5,292 nucleotides of DNA from Alphaproteobacteria bacterium (GTDB taxonomy: Bacteria > Pseudomonadota > Alphaproteobacteria > Rickettsiales > RI-342), in NCBI GenBank assembly GCA_020851915.1, contig JADZBT010000069.1, positions 1-5,292 of the forward strand, read 5' to 3'. The notes below the pieces were generated by a model. The model was not told the DNA's origin, searched no databases, and saw nothing but the letters and a program-made list of their open reading frames with translations. The translations under genes and the position numbers were made by a program. Shown here piece by piece: positions 1 through 5,000 of the stretch (positions are counted from its first letter, which is position 1; every line of letters starts with the position of its first letter).

Positions 1-41
1 GCGAAACTGTAAGAAACAGGTGTGGCAACAGGAGCCTATGA

Positions 42-140
42 CTCCCTCCCCCGCAGGGGGAGGGTTGGGGTGGGGGCATCACAGCCTCTGCAGAAGCTAA
101 TTCAGCCCCCCTCCCATCCTCCCCCCTGCGGGGGGAGGAG
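42..140. repeat. Pair of C/G-rich palindromic repeats in inverted orientation
   Basis: Copy 1 (about 42-77) contains a perfect hairpin, 9-bp arms 44-52 and 56-64 around a GCA loop, followed by a G-rich tail. Copy 2 (about 104-140) contains a perfect hairpin, 10-bp arms 117-126 and 130-139 around TGC, preceded by a C-rich head. Copy 2 reverse-complemented closely matches copy 1, so the block is an imperfect palindrome centred near 90/91. The centre itself is a near-palindrome (83-98, one mismatched pair). Short palindromes in opposed pairs resemble REP/BIME-type dispersed intergenic repeats; this class assignment is inferred. The block lies just beyond the purS stop and could form stable stem-loops at the 3' end of the purCS transcript, but there is no T-tract typical of an intrinsic terminator. 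The remaining bases 1-41 and 141-146 show no recognisable gene. Confidence 0.8.
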
Positions 141-146
141 CATATG

Positions 147-389
147 CTATGCCACCAGCTCATACTGATAATCCTCGATGACCTGATTGGCGAGGAGCTT
201 CTCGCACATGTCTTTCACCTGCGTGTTGGCTTTCGCCTTGTCCTTTTCAGAGACATCCAGTTCGATGAATTTTCCCTGACGGACGCCGCTCACGCCGTTG
301 AAGCCGAGGTTGCCGAGCGCGTGCTCGATCGCTTTACCCTGCGGATCGAGCACGCCCTTTTTCAATGTAATATGGATTTTTGCTTTCAT
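147..389 (-). CDS. purS: Phosphoribosylformylglycinamidine synthase subunit PurS
   Basis: Small subunit of the three-part FGAM synthase (PurS-PurQ-PurL), which converts FGAR to FGAM in cytoplasmic de novo purine synthesis. PurS bridges the glutaminase PurQ and the synthetase PurL and is needed for ammonia transfer. The 80-aa length is normal for the family. The N-terminal strand followed by KGVLDPQGKAIEHAL (residues 11-25), then LGF and VRQGKFIEL (37-45), is the PurS pattern. The ATG lies 2 bp after the purC stop, so the two genes are surely co-transcribed and probably translationally coupled. A possible Shine-Dalgarno, AAAGGTGG on the minus strand (402-409), sits inside the end of purC, 12 nt before the ATG, which is somewhat long. 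The usual partner purQ does not begin within the 146 bases that follow; a repeat pair lies there instead. Confidence 0.96.
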   Translation of the reverse strand: MKAKIHITLKKGVLDPQGKAIEHALGNLGFNGVSGVRQGKFIELDVSEKDKAKANTQVKDMCEKLLANQVIEDYQYELVA

Positions 390-391
390 CG

Positions 392-1183
392 TTATTTCGA
401 TCCACCTTTGCGGCTCTCGATGTCGACGATGGTTCCTTCATGGGCTTCCATCTCCTGATCGGAAGGCAGTACGCCCAGACGGCGCGCGACTTCCTGATAG
501 GCTTCCTCGACCTTGCCCATATCCTTGCGGAAGCGATCCTTGTCCATGACGTCGCCGGTATCGATGTCCCACAGGCGGCAGGAATCCGGGCTGATCTCGT
601 CGGCGAGCAGGATGCGATACTGGCCGTCCTCGACCGCGCGTCCGAACTCGACCTTGAAATCCACCAGGCGGATATTGATGCCCGCGAACAGTCCCGACAG
701 GAAGTCGTTGATGCGTAATGCCTGCATCTTGATCTCTTCCAGCTCGATGACGTCGGCCCAGCCGAATACCAGCACATGGTCTTCGCCCACGAGCGGATCG
801 CCCAGCGCGTCATCCTTGTAGCAGAACTCGATGAGCGGTTTCGGCATCGGCTCGCCGTCCTTGAGGCCCAGACGCTTGCAGATGGAGCCCGCCGCGATGT
901 TGCGGATGATGACCTCCAATGGGATGATCTCCACCTCGCGCACCAGCTGCTCGCGCATATTGAGGCTGCGGATGTAATGCGTCGGCACGCCGATGTCGTT
1001 GAGGCGTTCCATGATATAGGCCGAGATGCGGCTGTTCAGCACGCCCTTGCTGCGTATAGTGCCCTTCTTCTGATTATTGAAGGCGGTGGCATCGTCCTTG
1101 AAATACTGGATGAGCGTTCCGGGTTCCGGGCCTTCATAAAGAATTTTTGCCTTGCCCTCGTAAAGCGGCTTACGACGTGACAT
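392..1183 (-). CDS. purC: Phosphoribosylaminoimidazole-succinocarboxamide (SAICAR) synthase
   Basis: Catalyses the ATP-dependent joining of CAIR and L-aspartate to give SAICAR in de novo IMP synthesis, in the cytoplasm. The 263-aa product has the usual length of short bacterial PurC. Visible landmarks are LYEGKAKILYEG near the N-terminus (7-18, nucleotide-binding region), VIIRNIAAGS (91-100), LIEFCYKDDALGDP (117-130), the family signature LVDFKVEFG (173-181) and ADEISPDSCRLWD (194-206). The frame is open upstream to 1246, but the ATG at 1183 is chosen because MSRRKPLYEGKAK begins as PurC proteins do, and because the extra 21 residues overlap a GC-rich leader and are not PurC-like. A modest purine-rich GAGAG precedes this ATG. 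purC heads a minus-strand operon with purS 2 bp downstream. A good sigma-70-type promoter lies at 1256-1284. Confidence 0.97.
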   Translation of the reverse strand: MSRRKPLYEGKAKILYEGPEPGTLIQYFKDDATAFNNQKKGTIRSKGVLNSRISAYIMERLNDIGVPTHYIRSLNMREQLVREVEIIPLEVIIRNIAAGSICKRLGLKDGEPMPKPLIEFCYKDDALGDPLVGEDHVLVFGWADVIELEEIKMQALRINDFLSGLFAGINIRLVDFKVEFGRAVEDGQYRILLADEISPDSCRLWDIDTGDVMDKDRFRKDMGKVEEAYQEVARRLGVLPSDQEMEAHEGTIVDIESRKGGSK

Positions 1184-1255
1184 ATCATTGACTCTCGGTA
1201 AGGTTGCGTGGATGCCGGTCTTCTCCCCTCCGGGGCGCGGTGGCACTATAAGGGG

Positions 1256-1284
1256 TGTATAGAAGATTTTTGTGGCGCTGGCAA
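1256..1284 (-). promoter_or_regulatory. purCp: Probable sigma-70-type promoter of purC-purS
   Basis: Read on the minus strand, TTGCCA (1279-1284) and TATACA (1256-1261) are separated by exactly 17 bp, matching the consensus at 5/6 and 4/6 positions. This predicts a start near 1249 and a leader of about 65 nt before the purC ATG. The leader contains a short CCCC-GGA-GGGG stem-loop (around 1225-1236). I see no recognisable purine riboswitch in it. A start mapped elsewhere would overturn this call. Confidence 0.6.
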
Positions 1285-1314
1285 CGTTTCTTAGGGATTT
1301 TCAGGTGGAAATAC

Positions 1315-1344
1315 TTGACGGGAGCGGCGGCCTGCCACATATCT
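1315..1344 (+). promoter_or_regulatory. Possible promoter of the zeta inhibitor/djlA-like pair
   Basis: TTGACG (1315-1320) is a strong -35 match. The -10 candidate is weak: CATATC at 1338-1343 with 17-bp spacing, or ATATCT one base further on. The predicted start is about 20 nt before the ATG at 1371. Its -35 box is 30 bp from that of the divergent purC promoter, so a regulator bound between them could act on both units; that coupling is inference. Confidence 0.45.
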
Positions 1345-1370
1345 AGGCCCAGCTAACGAAAGGAACGGCA

Positions 1371-1691
1371 ATGGGTGTATTTGACGATCGCAAGGATGCA
1401 TACGAGCAGAAATTCGCGCATGACGAGGAGAGCCGCTTCAAGGTGAGCGCGCGCACCAATAAACTGCTGGCACTCTGGGCCGCGCAGCAGATGGGCATGG
1501 AAGAGGCGAAGGCGCTGGAATATGCCATGGAGATCGTGGAGGCCAGCTTCACGCTCACCAAGGACTGGGACGTGGTCAGTAAGATCCACGCGGATCTCCG
1601 CCAGCGCAAGGTGAATGTTTCCGTGGATGCCATCCGCGATGAAAAAGAACGCTTGCAGAGGGAAGCCACAAAGCAGATACTGGGGTCGTAA
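1371..1691 (+). CDS. F1Fo-ATPase inhibitor zeta subunit (DUF1476 family)
   Basis: A 106-aa soluble, mostly helical, highly charged protein. The N-terminal MGVFDDRKDAYEQKFAHDEE and the following SRFKVSARTNKLLALWAA match the DUF1476/zeta family described from Paracoccus denitrificans F1-ATPase. In that system the N-terminal segment enters the catalytic F1 interface and blocks ATP hydrolysis while allowing synthesis, and a C-terminal helical bundle anchors it. Here the first 20 or so residues would be the inhibitory stretch and residues 25-106 the bundle; this mapping is by analogy. There is no signal peptide or membrane segment. The ATG at 1371 is supported by AAAGGAA at 1359-1365. The divergent arrangement with purC recurs in Alphaproteobacteria, as far as I recall. 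The next gene starts 28 bp downstream with no visible terminator, so co-transcription is likely. Inhibitory strength varies between species and cannot be judged here. Confidence 0.9.
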   Translation: MGVFDDRKDAYEQKFAHDEESRFKVSARTNKLLALWAAQQMGMEEAKALEYAMEIVEASFTLTKDWDVVSKIHADLRQRKVNVSVDAIRDEKERLQREATKQILGS

Positions 1692-1719
1692 TTCACCCCA
1701 ACCACAATAGGTAGGTGTC

Positions 1720-2493
1720 ATGGCCCAGATCGCAGCGAGGAAGCAGCCTCCCGTCACCGCATTACGCCGCCGTGCTGCCGCTCCCAACATCTGGGATCGT
1801 TTGTCAGAGGTGTTCCGTCCTGCCAATAGCTCCGTCGCGCCTGCGCCTGTGCCTGCCAACGCCATTTCCCCGGCGTCGCACGTGGAGGAGGGGGAGAACC
1901 CGCGTCAGGTGGTGTTCACCCTGTCGCTGATCGCGCTCAGCGCCAAGCTGATGAAGGCCGACGCCCCGGCGACCAAGGAGGAATATTTCGCATTCCGCCG
2001 CCTGTTCCCGATGCCGAAAATATCCAGCCAGCGCATGCAGGAATTATTCATCTCTGCCTATAAGGACAGCGGCACGACGCAGTTCTACGCGCGCCGCATC
2101 GCGGAGCTTTATCGCGGCGAATCCGCCATGCTGGAGGAGGTGCTGCGCCGCTGGCTGAAGGTCGCTGGCGCGGATGGCGTGGTGCGTGCGCCGGAGATAC
2201 TGCTGCTACAGGACGTCGCCCGTGAGTTCGGTGTGGGCGGTGCAAAGTTCCATCGCCTGTTCGAGGAATATATGCTGGGTAACGCCCGTACGCCCTATGA
2301 GGTGATGGGCGTGTCGAAAGACATCACCGATGCGGAACTGAAAAAGGCCTACCGCCAGCGCCTGCGCGACTACCATCCGGACGGCATGATCGCCGCCGGT
2401 CTGGACCAGCCCTATATCGATATTGCGTGTAAGAAGGCGGTGGTGATCAATGAGGCGTATGAGATGATCTGCAAGAAGCGCGGAATGCGGTAA
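1720..2493 (+). CDS. TerB-like plus J-domain co-chaperone, DjlA-like
   Basis: A 257-aa protein with three parts. Residues 1-60 are basic, then Pro/Ala-rich and probably disordered. Residues about 63-184 are all-helical and resemble the TerB/DjlA central domain (LSLIALSAKLMKADAPATKEEY, then LKVAGADGVVRAPE). Residues 192-257 form a C-terminal J domain (YEVMGVSKDITDAELKKAYR) with the invariant HPD at 219-221, the motif needed to stimulate DnaK ATPase. This domain order is that of DjlA. E. coli DjlA has an N-terminal membrane anchor; no hydrophobic stretch is present here, so this version is probably cytosolic. The start is supported by AGGTAGGT (about 1709-1716) just upstream of the ATG. It lies 28 bp after the zeta gene and likely shares its transcript. 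A role as a DnaK co-chaperone is inferred from the J domain; the client is unknown. Confidence 0.88.
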   Translation: MAQIAARKQPPVTALRRRAAAPNIWDRLSEVFRPANSSVAPAPVPANAISPASHVEEGENPRQVVFTLSLIALSAKLMKADAPATKEEYFAFRRLFPMPKISSQRMQELFISAYKDSGTTQFYARRIAELYRGESAMLEEVLRRWLKVAGADGVVRAPEILLLQDVAREFGVGGAKFHRLFEEYMLGNARTPYEVMGVSKDITDAELKKAYRQRLRDYHPDGMIAAGLDQPYIDIACKKAVVINEAYEMICKKRGMR

Positions 2494-2496
2494 GCG

Positions 2497-2682
2497 TCAC
2501 TCCGGCGTCCAGCCCTTGCCTTTGTCGACCTGAGGTTTCCCGATATTATCCAGCCCATGGCGCGGTTCGTCCGAGAGCCCTGCGATCTCGTGGAAATCGT
2601 CATCGAAATTGTCTGCGATAAAACGCTCGATCTTATCCATATCCAGATCAAGATCCTCGAGGCTGTCGTCAAATTCACTCAT
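2497..2682 (-). CDS. Small very acidic hypothetical protein
   Basis: A 61-aa ORF that I do not recognise. The N-terminal half is strongly acidic (MSEFDDSLEDLDLDMDKIERFIADNFDDDF), with 19 Asp/Glu against 6 Lys/Arg overall. The C-terminal 20 residues are Gly/Lys-rich (NIGKPQVDKGKGWTPE). Residues 5-30 could form an amphipathic helix. There is no signal peptide or membrane segment. Reality is supported by a clean ribosome-binding site (AGGA at 2690-2693 on the minus strand, 7 nt before the ATG), by base composition like its neighbours, and by its fit with no overlap against the djlA-like stop 3 bp away. No terminator separates the convergent pair. An acidic partner or adaptor protein is one possibility, but no function can be assigned. 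Confidence 0.68.
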   Translation of the reverse strand: MSEFDDSLEDLDLDMDKIERFIADNFDDDFHEIAGLSDEPRHGLDNIGKPQVDKGKGWTPE

Positions 2683-2738
2683 CTCTTTTTCCTGCTTCCA
2701 GATTGGTGTTCGTCCTTAAGCCCACTCTACGGGACAAT

Positions 2739-2756
2739 GGTTACTTAACCGTTAAG
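2739..2756. promoter_or_regulatory. Overlapping GTTA/TAAC palindromes, possible operator
   Basis: Two perfect interrupted palindromes share bases: GGTTA-CT-TAACC (2739-2750) and CTTAAC-C-GTTAAG (2744-2756). The same stretch reads TTAC-N7-TTAA (2741-2755), one mismatch from the alphaproteobacterial CtrA box TTAA-N7-TTAA. It lies 57-74 bp upstream of the small acidic minus-strand gene and more than 200 bp from the exporter gene. Binding by CtrA or any regulator is inference. Confidence 0.35.
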
Positions 2757-2911
2757 CGGAGATGAATATTTGGTGAAAAATGGGGTTGACAGACATATTG
2801 CCGAAACCCGCAGTTTCTCAGGGGGTTCGAGGGTTTTTGGCTATGGCCATGATGTATAAAAATAATTCGGCTCCCATAAAACTCGTATAAAAATCCCCGC
2901 AAAATTCCCGC

Positions 2912-2941
2912 TTGCAAATTACGCGCCGCTATCCCCATATT
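2912..2941 (+). promoter_or_regulatory. Possible promoter of the exporter-amidase operon
   Basis: TTGCAA (2912-2917) and CATATT (2936-2941) are 18 bp apart, each matching the sigma-70 consensus at 4 to 5 positions, and would start transcription about 29 nt before the ATG at 2977. Alternatives in this AT-richer region are a TTGACA at 2786-2791 without a good -10, and TATAAA boxes at 2855-2860 and 2885-2890. The rest of 2683-2976 shows small hairpins (2803-2817, 2838-2849) and no convincing gene. Confidence 0.35.
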
Positions 2942-2976
2942 CGGCGGGCCTGTTTTCGTGAAAGGACATACAGAAT

Positions 2977-3852
2977 ATGGGGTTTTTGGACGTTATTGCG
3001 GCGGCTGCGGTGGCCCTGTTCTGGGGGATGAATTTCGTGGCGGCGAAGCTCGCTATGACGCATTTCCCGCCCATGCTGATGTCTGCGCTGCGCTTCGCGC
3101 TGGTGGCTGCGATACTGCTGCCCCTCACCAAGATGCCGCGCGGGCGGATGAAAGAGATATTTCTGGTGTCTACCACGTTGGGCACGCTGCATTTCTCGCT
3201 GGCCTTCACCGGCATGTATATGGGGCTGGATGCCTCGACCTCGGCGCTCATATCGCAGTTGGGCGTGCCGTTCTCCTGCCTGCTCGGTGCGCTGTTCCTC
3301 GACGATAAGCTGGGCTGGCGGCGCACGCTCGGCATGGCTATCGCATTCGCGGGCATCCTGTTCATCACCGGTACGCCGAACGTGTCGGACAACCTGCTGG
3401 GCTTCGCGCTGGTGGTGGGGGGAAGCTTCTGCTGGAGCATCGCCAATATCCAGATAAAGAAGATGGGCAAGATCGACATCATGCCCATGCTGGGCTGGGT
3501 GGCGCTCTTTTCCGCGCCGCAACTGCTTGCTATCTCGCTGGTCATGGAATCTGGCCAGTGGGAAACCATCCGCACCGCCACACCGCTGTCGCTGATGGCG
3601 ATCGGCTATTCCGTCATCTTCTCCACCATCGTGGCCTATGGGTTGTGGTATCGCCTGCTGAGTTACCATCCCGTTACGCAAGTGGCGCCGTTCAACCTGC
3701 TCGTGCCGGTGTTCGGCGTGACGTCGGGCGTGCTGGTGCTGGGCGAGCCGCTCACCTGGCAGATCATGGTGGGCGGGCTCATCACCATGGCGGGTGTGGC
3801 CATCATTGTGCTGCGCCGTCCGAAGATCGTCGAGGTGGGACGCGATGTATAA
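2977..3852 (+). CDS. eamA: EamA-type DMT exporter (probable O-acetylserine/cysteine exporter)
   Basis: A 291-aa inner-membrane protein with about ten hydrophobic segments arranged as two EamA repeats (roughly 5-132 and 143-280), as in the drug/metabolite transporter superfamily. Similarity to E. coli EamA (YdeD) is recognisable beyond the general fold: WGMNFVAAKLAMTHFPPMLMSALRF near the N-terminus (16-40) and STIVAYGLWYRLL plus VAPFNLLVPVFGV (216-248) match equivalent stretches there. E. coli EamA exports cysteine and O-acetylserine; substrate transfer to this protein is inference, since DMT paralogues change substrate easily. The start is supported by AAAGGA (2961-2966), 10 nt before the ATG. 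The last 8 bp overlap the amidase start, so translation of the two is probably coupled. The positive C-terminal tail (LRRPKIVEVGRDV) fits a cytoplasmic end. Confidence 0.88.
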   Translation: MGFLDVIAAAAVALFWGMNFVAAKLAMTHFPPMLMSALRFALVAAILLPLTKMPRGRMKEIFLVSTTLGTLHFSLAFTGMYMGLDASTSALISQLGVPFSCLLGALFLDDKLGWRRTLGMAIAFAGILFITGTPNVSDNLLGFALVVGGSFCWSIANIQIKKMGKIDIMPMLGWVALFSAPQLLAISLVMESGQWETIRTATPLSLMAIGYSVIFSTIVAYGLWYRLLSYHPVTQVAPFNLLVPVFGVTSGVLVLGEPLTWQIMVGGLITMAGVAIIVLRRPKIVEVGRDV

Positions 3853-4573
3853 GTCTTTGCCGTCACCCAATTTCGACGAGCGCACTTCCCCGGTGAATGT
3901 GCTGGTGTTGCATTACACCGGCATGCCGACCGCGAGAGATGCGCTCGACCGGCTCGCCGACCCCAACGCCAAGGTGAGCGCGCATTATGTCCTCGACGAG
4001 GATGGCACGGTGTATGCGATGGTGGACGAAGAAAAACGCGCGTGGCACGCAGGCGTAAGCCACTGGCGCGGGAAGGGCGGGCTGAACGATAGTTCCATCG
4101 GCATCGAGATCGTCAATCCCGGCCATGAGTGGGGCTATCGAGCGTTTCCCGAGGCGCAGATCGCGGCGCTCATCCCCTTATGCAATGCGATACTCTCGCG
4201 CCATTCCATCCCGGCGCGCAATGTGATCGGCCATTCCGACATCGCGCCCGCGCGCAAACTTGACCCGGGTGAGTTGTTCCCGTGGGAGCGGTTGGCAGGA
4301 GAGGGCATTGGCCTATGGCCTGTTTTGGAGGGAGCAGAACGGGGGGCGTCGCTCCGTACCGGCGACATCGGCGAGGCGGTCGAGGAGATGCAGCGGATGC
4401 TGGCCGCCTATGGCTATTCCGTGCAGACCGACGGCGTGTTCGACGCCTACACGGAAGCGGTGGTGTCTGCGTTCCAGCGCCACTTCCGGCCCGCGCGGGT
4501 GGATGGCGTGTGGGACGGCGAGAGCGCGCATCTTCTGCGCCAGTTACTGGCGATGGTGGGGCAGCCGGTTTGA
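3845..4573 (+). CDS. Zinc N-acetylmuramoyl-L-alanine amidase with peptidoglycan-binding domain (AmpD/AmiD type)
   Basis: Cleaves the bond between N-acetylmuramic acid (or its anhydro form) and L-alanine in peptidoglycan fragments. The 242-aa product has an Amidase_2 domain (about 16-145) with the full catalytic set by alignment to AmpD: zinc ligands H23 (LVLHYTG), H130 (GHSDIAPARK) and D140 (KLDPG), with E88 (IGIEIVN) and K138 as catalytic residues. The H130/K138/D140 spacing equals that of E. coli AmpD. Residues about 170-235 form a PG_binding_1 domain (LRTGDIGEAVEEMQRML, YGYSVQTDGVFD), the AmiD-like layout. E. coli AmiD is an outer-membrane lipoprotein; here there is no signal peptide or lipobox, so location is uncertain and a cytosolic muropeptide-recycling role is plausible. 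The ATG at 3845 is chosen over upstream in-frame starts because GAGGTGGGA (3832-3840) precedes it and the domain begins soon after. It overlaps the exporter stop by 8 bp. Confidence 0.93.
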   Translation: MYKSLPSPNFDERTSPVNVLVLHYTGMPTARDALDRLADPNAKVSAHYVLDEDGTVYAMVDEEKRAWHAGVSHWRGKGGLNDSSIGIEIVNPGHEWGYRAFPEAQIAALIPLCNAILSRHSIPARNVIGHSDIAPARKLDPGELFPWERLAGEGIGLWPVLEGAERGASLRTGDIGEAVEEMQRMLAAYGYSVQTDGVFDAYTEAVVSAFQRHFRPARVDGVWDGESAHLLRQLLAMVGQPV

Positions 4574-4598
4574 CCGGGGGAGTATCCTTATATATAGT
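4570..4598 (+). promoter_or_regulatory. rnpBp: Promoter of rnpB
   Basis: TTGACC (4570-4575) and TATAGT (4593-4598) are 17 bp apart and each match the sigma-70 consensus at 5/6 positions, the best promoter in the window. The predicted start, about 4605, coincides with the first base of the RNase P RNA P1 helix. The -35 box contains the amidase TGA stop codon (4571-4573). Confidence 0.75.
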
Positions 4599-4604
4599 GC
4601 GCGC

Positions 4605-4970
4605 GCCAGATGGCTGGATGGTCGCTTTCTCTCCGCAAGGAGAGCGAGAGGAAAGTCCGGGCTCCATGGAACAGGATGCCGGGTAATGCCCGGCGAGGGT
4701 GACCTCAGGGAAAGTGCCACAGAAATTATACCGCCTTCGCAAGAAGGTAAGGGTGAAATGGTGCGGTAAGAGCGCACCGCGCTTCCGGTAACGGAAGTGG
4801 CAGGGTAAACCCCATCCGGAGCAAGACCAAATAGGGATGGCGTGCCTCGCGCAAGCGGGGTAGGAGGGTTCCGCTCTGAGTCATCCGGGTAGGTCGCTAG
4901 AGGTAGCCGGTAACGGTTATCCCAGAGGAATGACTGTCCCCGACAGAACCCGGCTTATAGGCCATCTGGC
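4605..4970 (+). ncRNA. rnpB: RNase P RNA, bacterial type A
   Basis: Catalytic RNA that, with protein RnpA, removes 5' leaders from precursor tRNAs. All conserved blocks appear in order and closely follow E. coli M1 RNA: GAGGAAAGTCCGGGCTCC (4648-4665), ACAGAAATTATACCGCC (4719-4735), AGGGTGAAATGGTGCGGTAAG (around 4750-4770), GCAAGACCAAATAGGG (4821-4836), and near the 3' end GAATGACTGTCC followed by GACAGAACCCGGCTTAT. Ends are set by P1: 4605-4613 pairs perfectly with 4962-4970. CCGGG in the first block can pair with CCCGG near the 3' end, as in the P4 core. Internal hairpins are well formed: 4629-4644 (GCAA loop), 4678-4694, 4695-4706 (GTGA loop), 4734-4747 (GCAA), 4760-4778, 4782-4797 (GTAA) and 4845-4860 (GCAA). 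GGT at 4888-4890 lies where L15 binds the tRNA CCA end. Length is about 366 nt. ORFs crossing it are spurious. Confidence 0.97.
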
Positions 4971-4982
4971 ATTTTTCTTTTT
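4962..4982 (+). terminator. Probable rnpB 3' end and U-rich terminator
   Basis: The 3' strand of P1 is followed at once by a T-rich run (five T, one C, five T, 4972-4982). No strong local hairpin precedes it: the best is a 3-bp GCC/GGC stem at 4961-4970. Termination may therefore rely on the long-range P1 helix or on processing. The next gene converges from the other strand, which also favours an end here. Confidence 0.5.
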
Positions 4983-5000
4983 GAGTCTGAGAAAGTGATA

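Noticed and set aside
1..140. CRISPR array or tandem repeat
   Set aside because: There are only two copies and they are inverted, not direct repeats with regular spacers.
1184..1246. N-terminal 21-residue extension of purC
   Set aside because: The extension covers the predicted transcription start and GC-rich leader, and PurC proteins begin at the MSRRKPLYEGKAK equivalent.
1184..1249. Purine riboswitch in the purC leader
   Set aside because: At about 65 nt the leader shows only a short GC hairpin and none of the three-way-junction pattern of the purine aptamer.
1353..1865. 170-aa minus-strand frame opposite the zeta inhibitor
   Set aside because: Antisense to a well-recognised family member with a good ribosome-binding site; no domain and no start signal of its own.
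2557..2748. 63-aa plus-strand frame opposite the acidic gene
   Set aside because: It has no ribosome-binding site, starts just after the djlA-like stop, and competes with the minus-strand frame that has better signals.
2919..3581. 220-aa minus-strand frame opposite the exporter
   Set aside because: Same antisense shadow effect; overlaps another shadow frame and shows no domain.
3794..3844. N-terminal 17-residue extension of the amidase
   Set aside because: It lies deep inside the exporter gene, is Cys/Arg/Ser-rich as expected for a shadow frame, and lacks a ribosome-binding site; the ATG at 3845 has one.
2929..3885. 318-aa open frame on the minus strand opposite the exporter
   Set aside because: It is rich in His, Arg and Gln with no hydrophobic core pattern or recognisable domain, and mirrors the GC-rich third positions of the exporter gene. 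The plus-strand EamA protein explains the region.
4544..4777. Open frames on both strands through 4544-4777
   Set aside because: They cross the RNase P RNA, whose conserved blocks and pairings account for the sequence.
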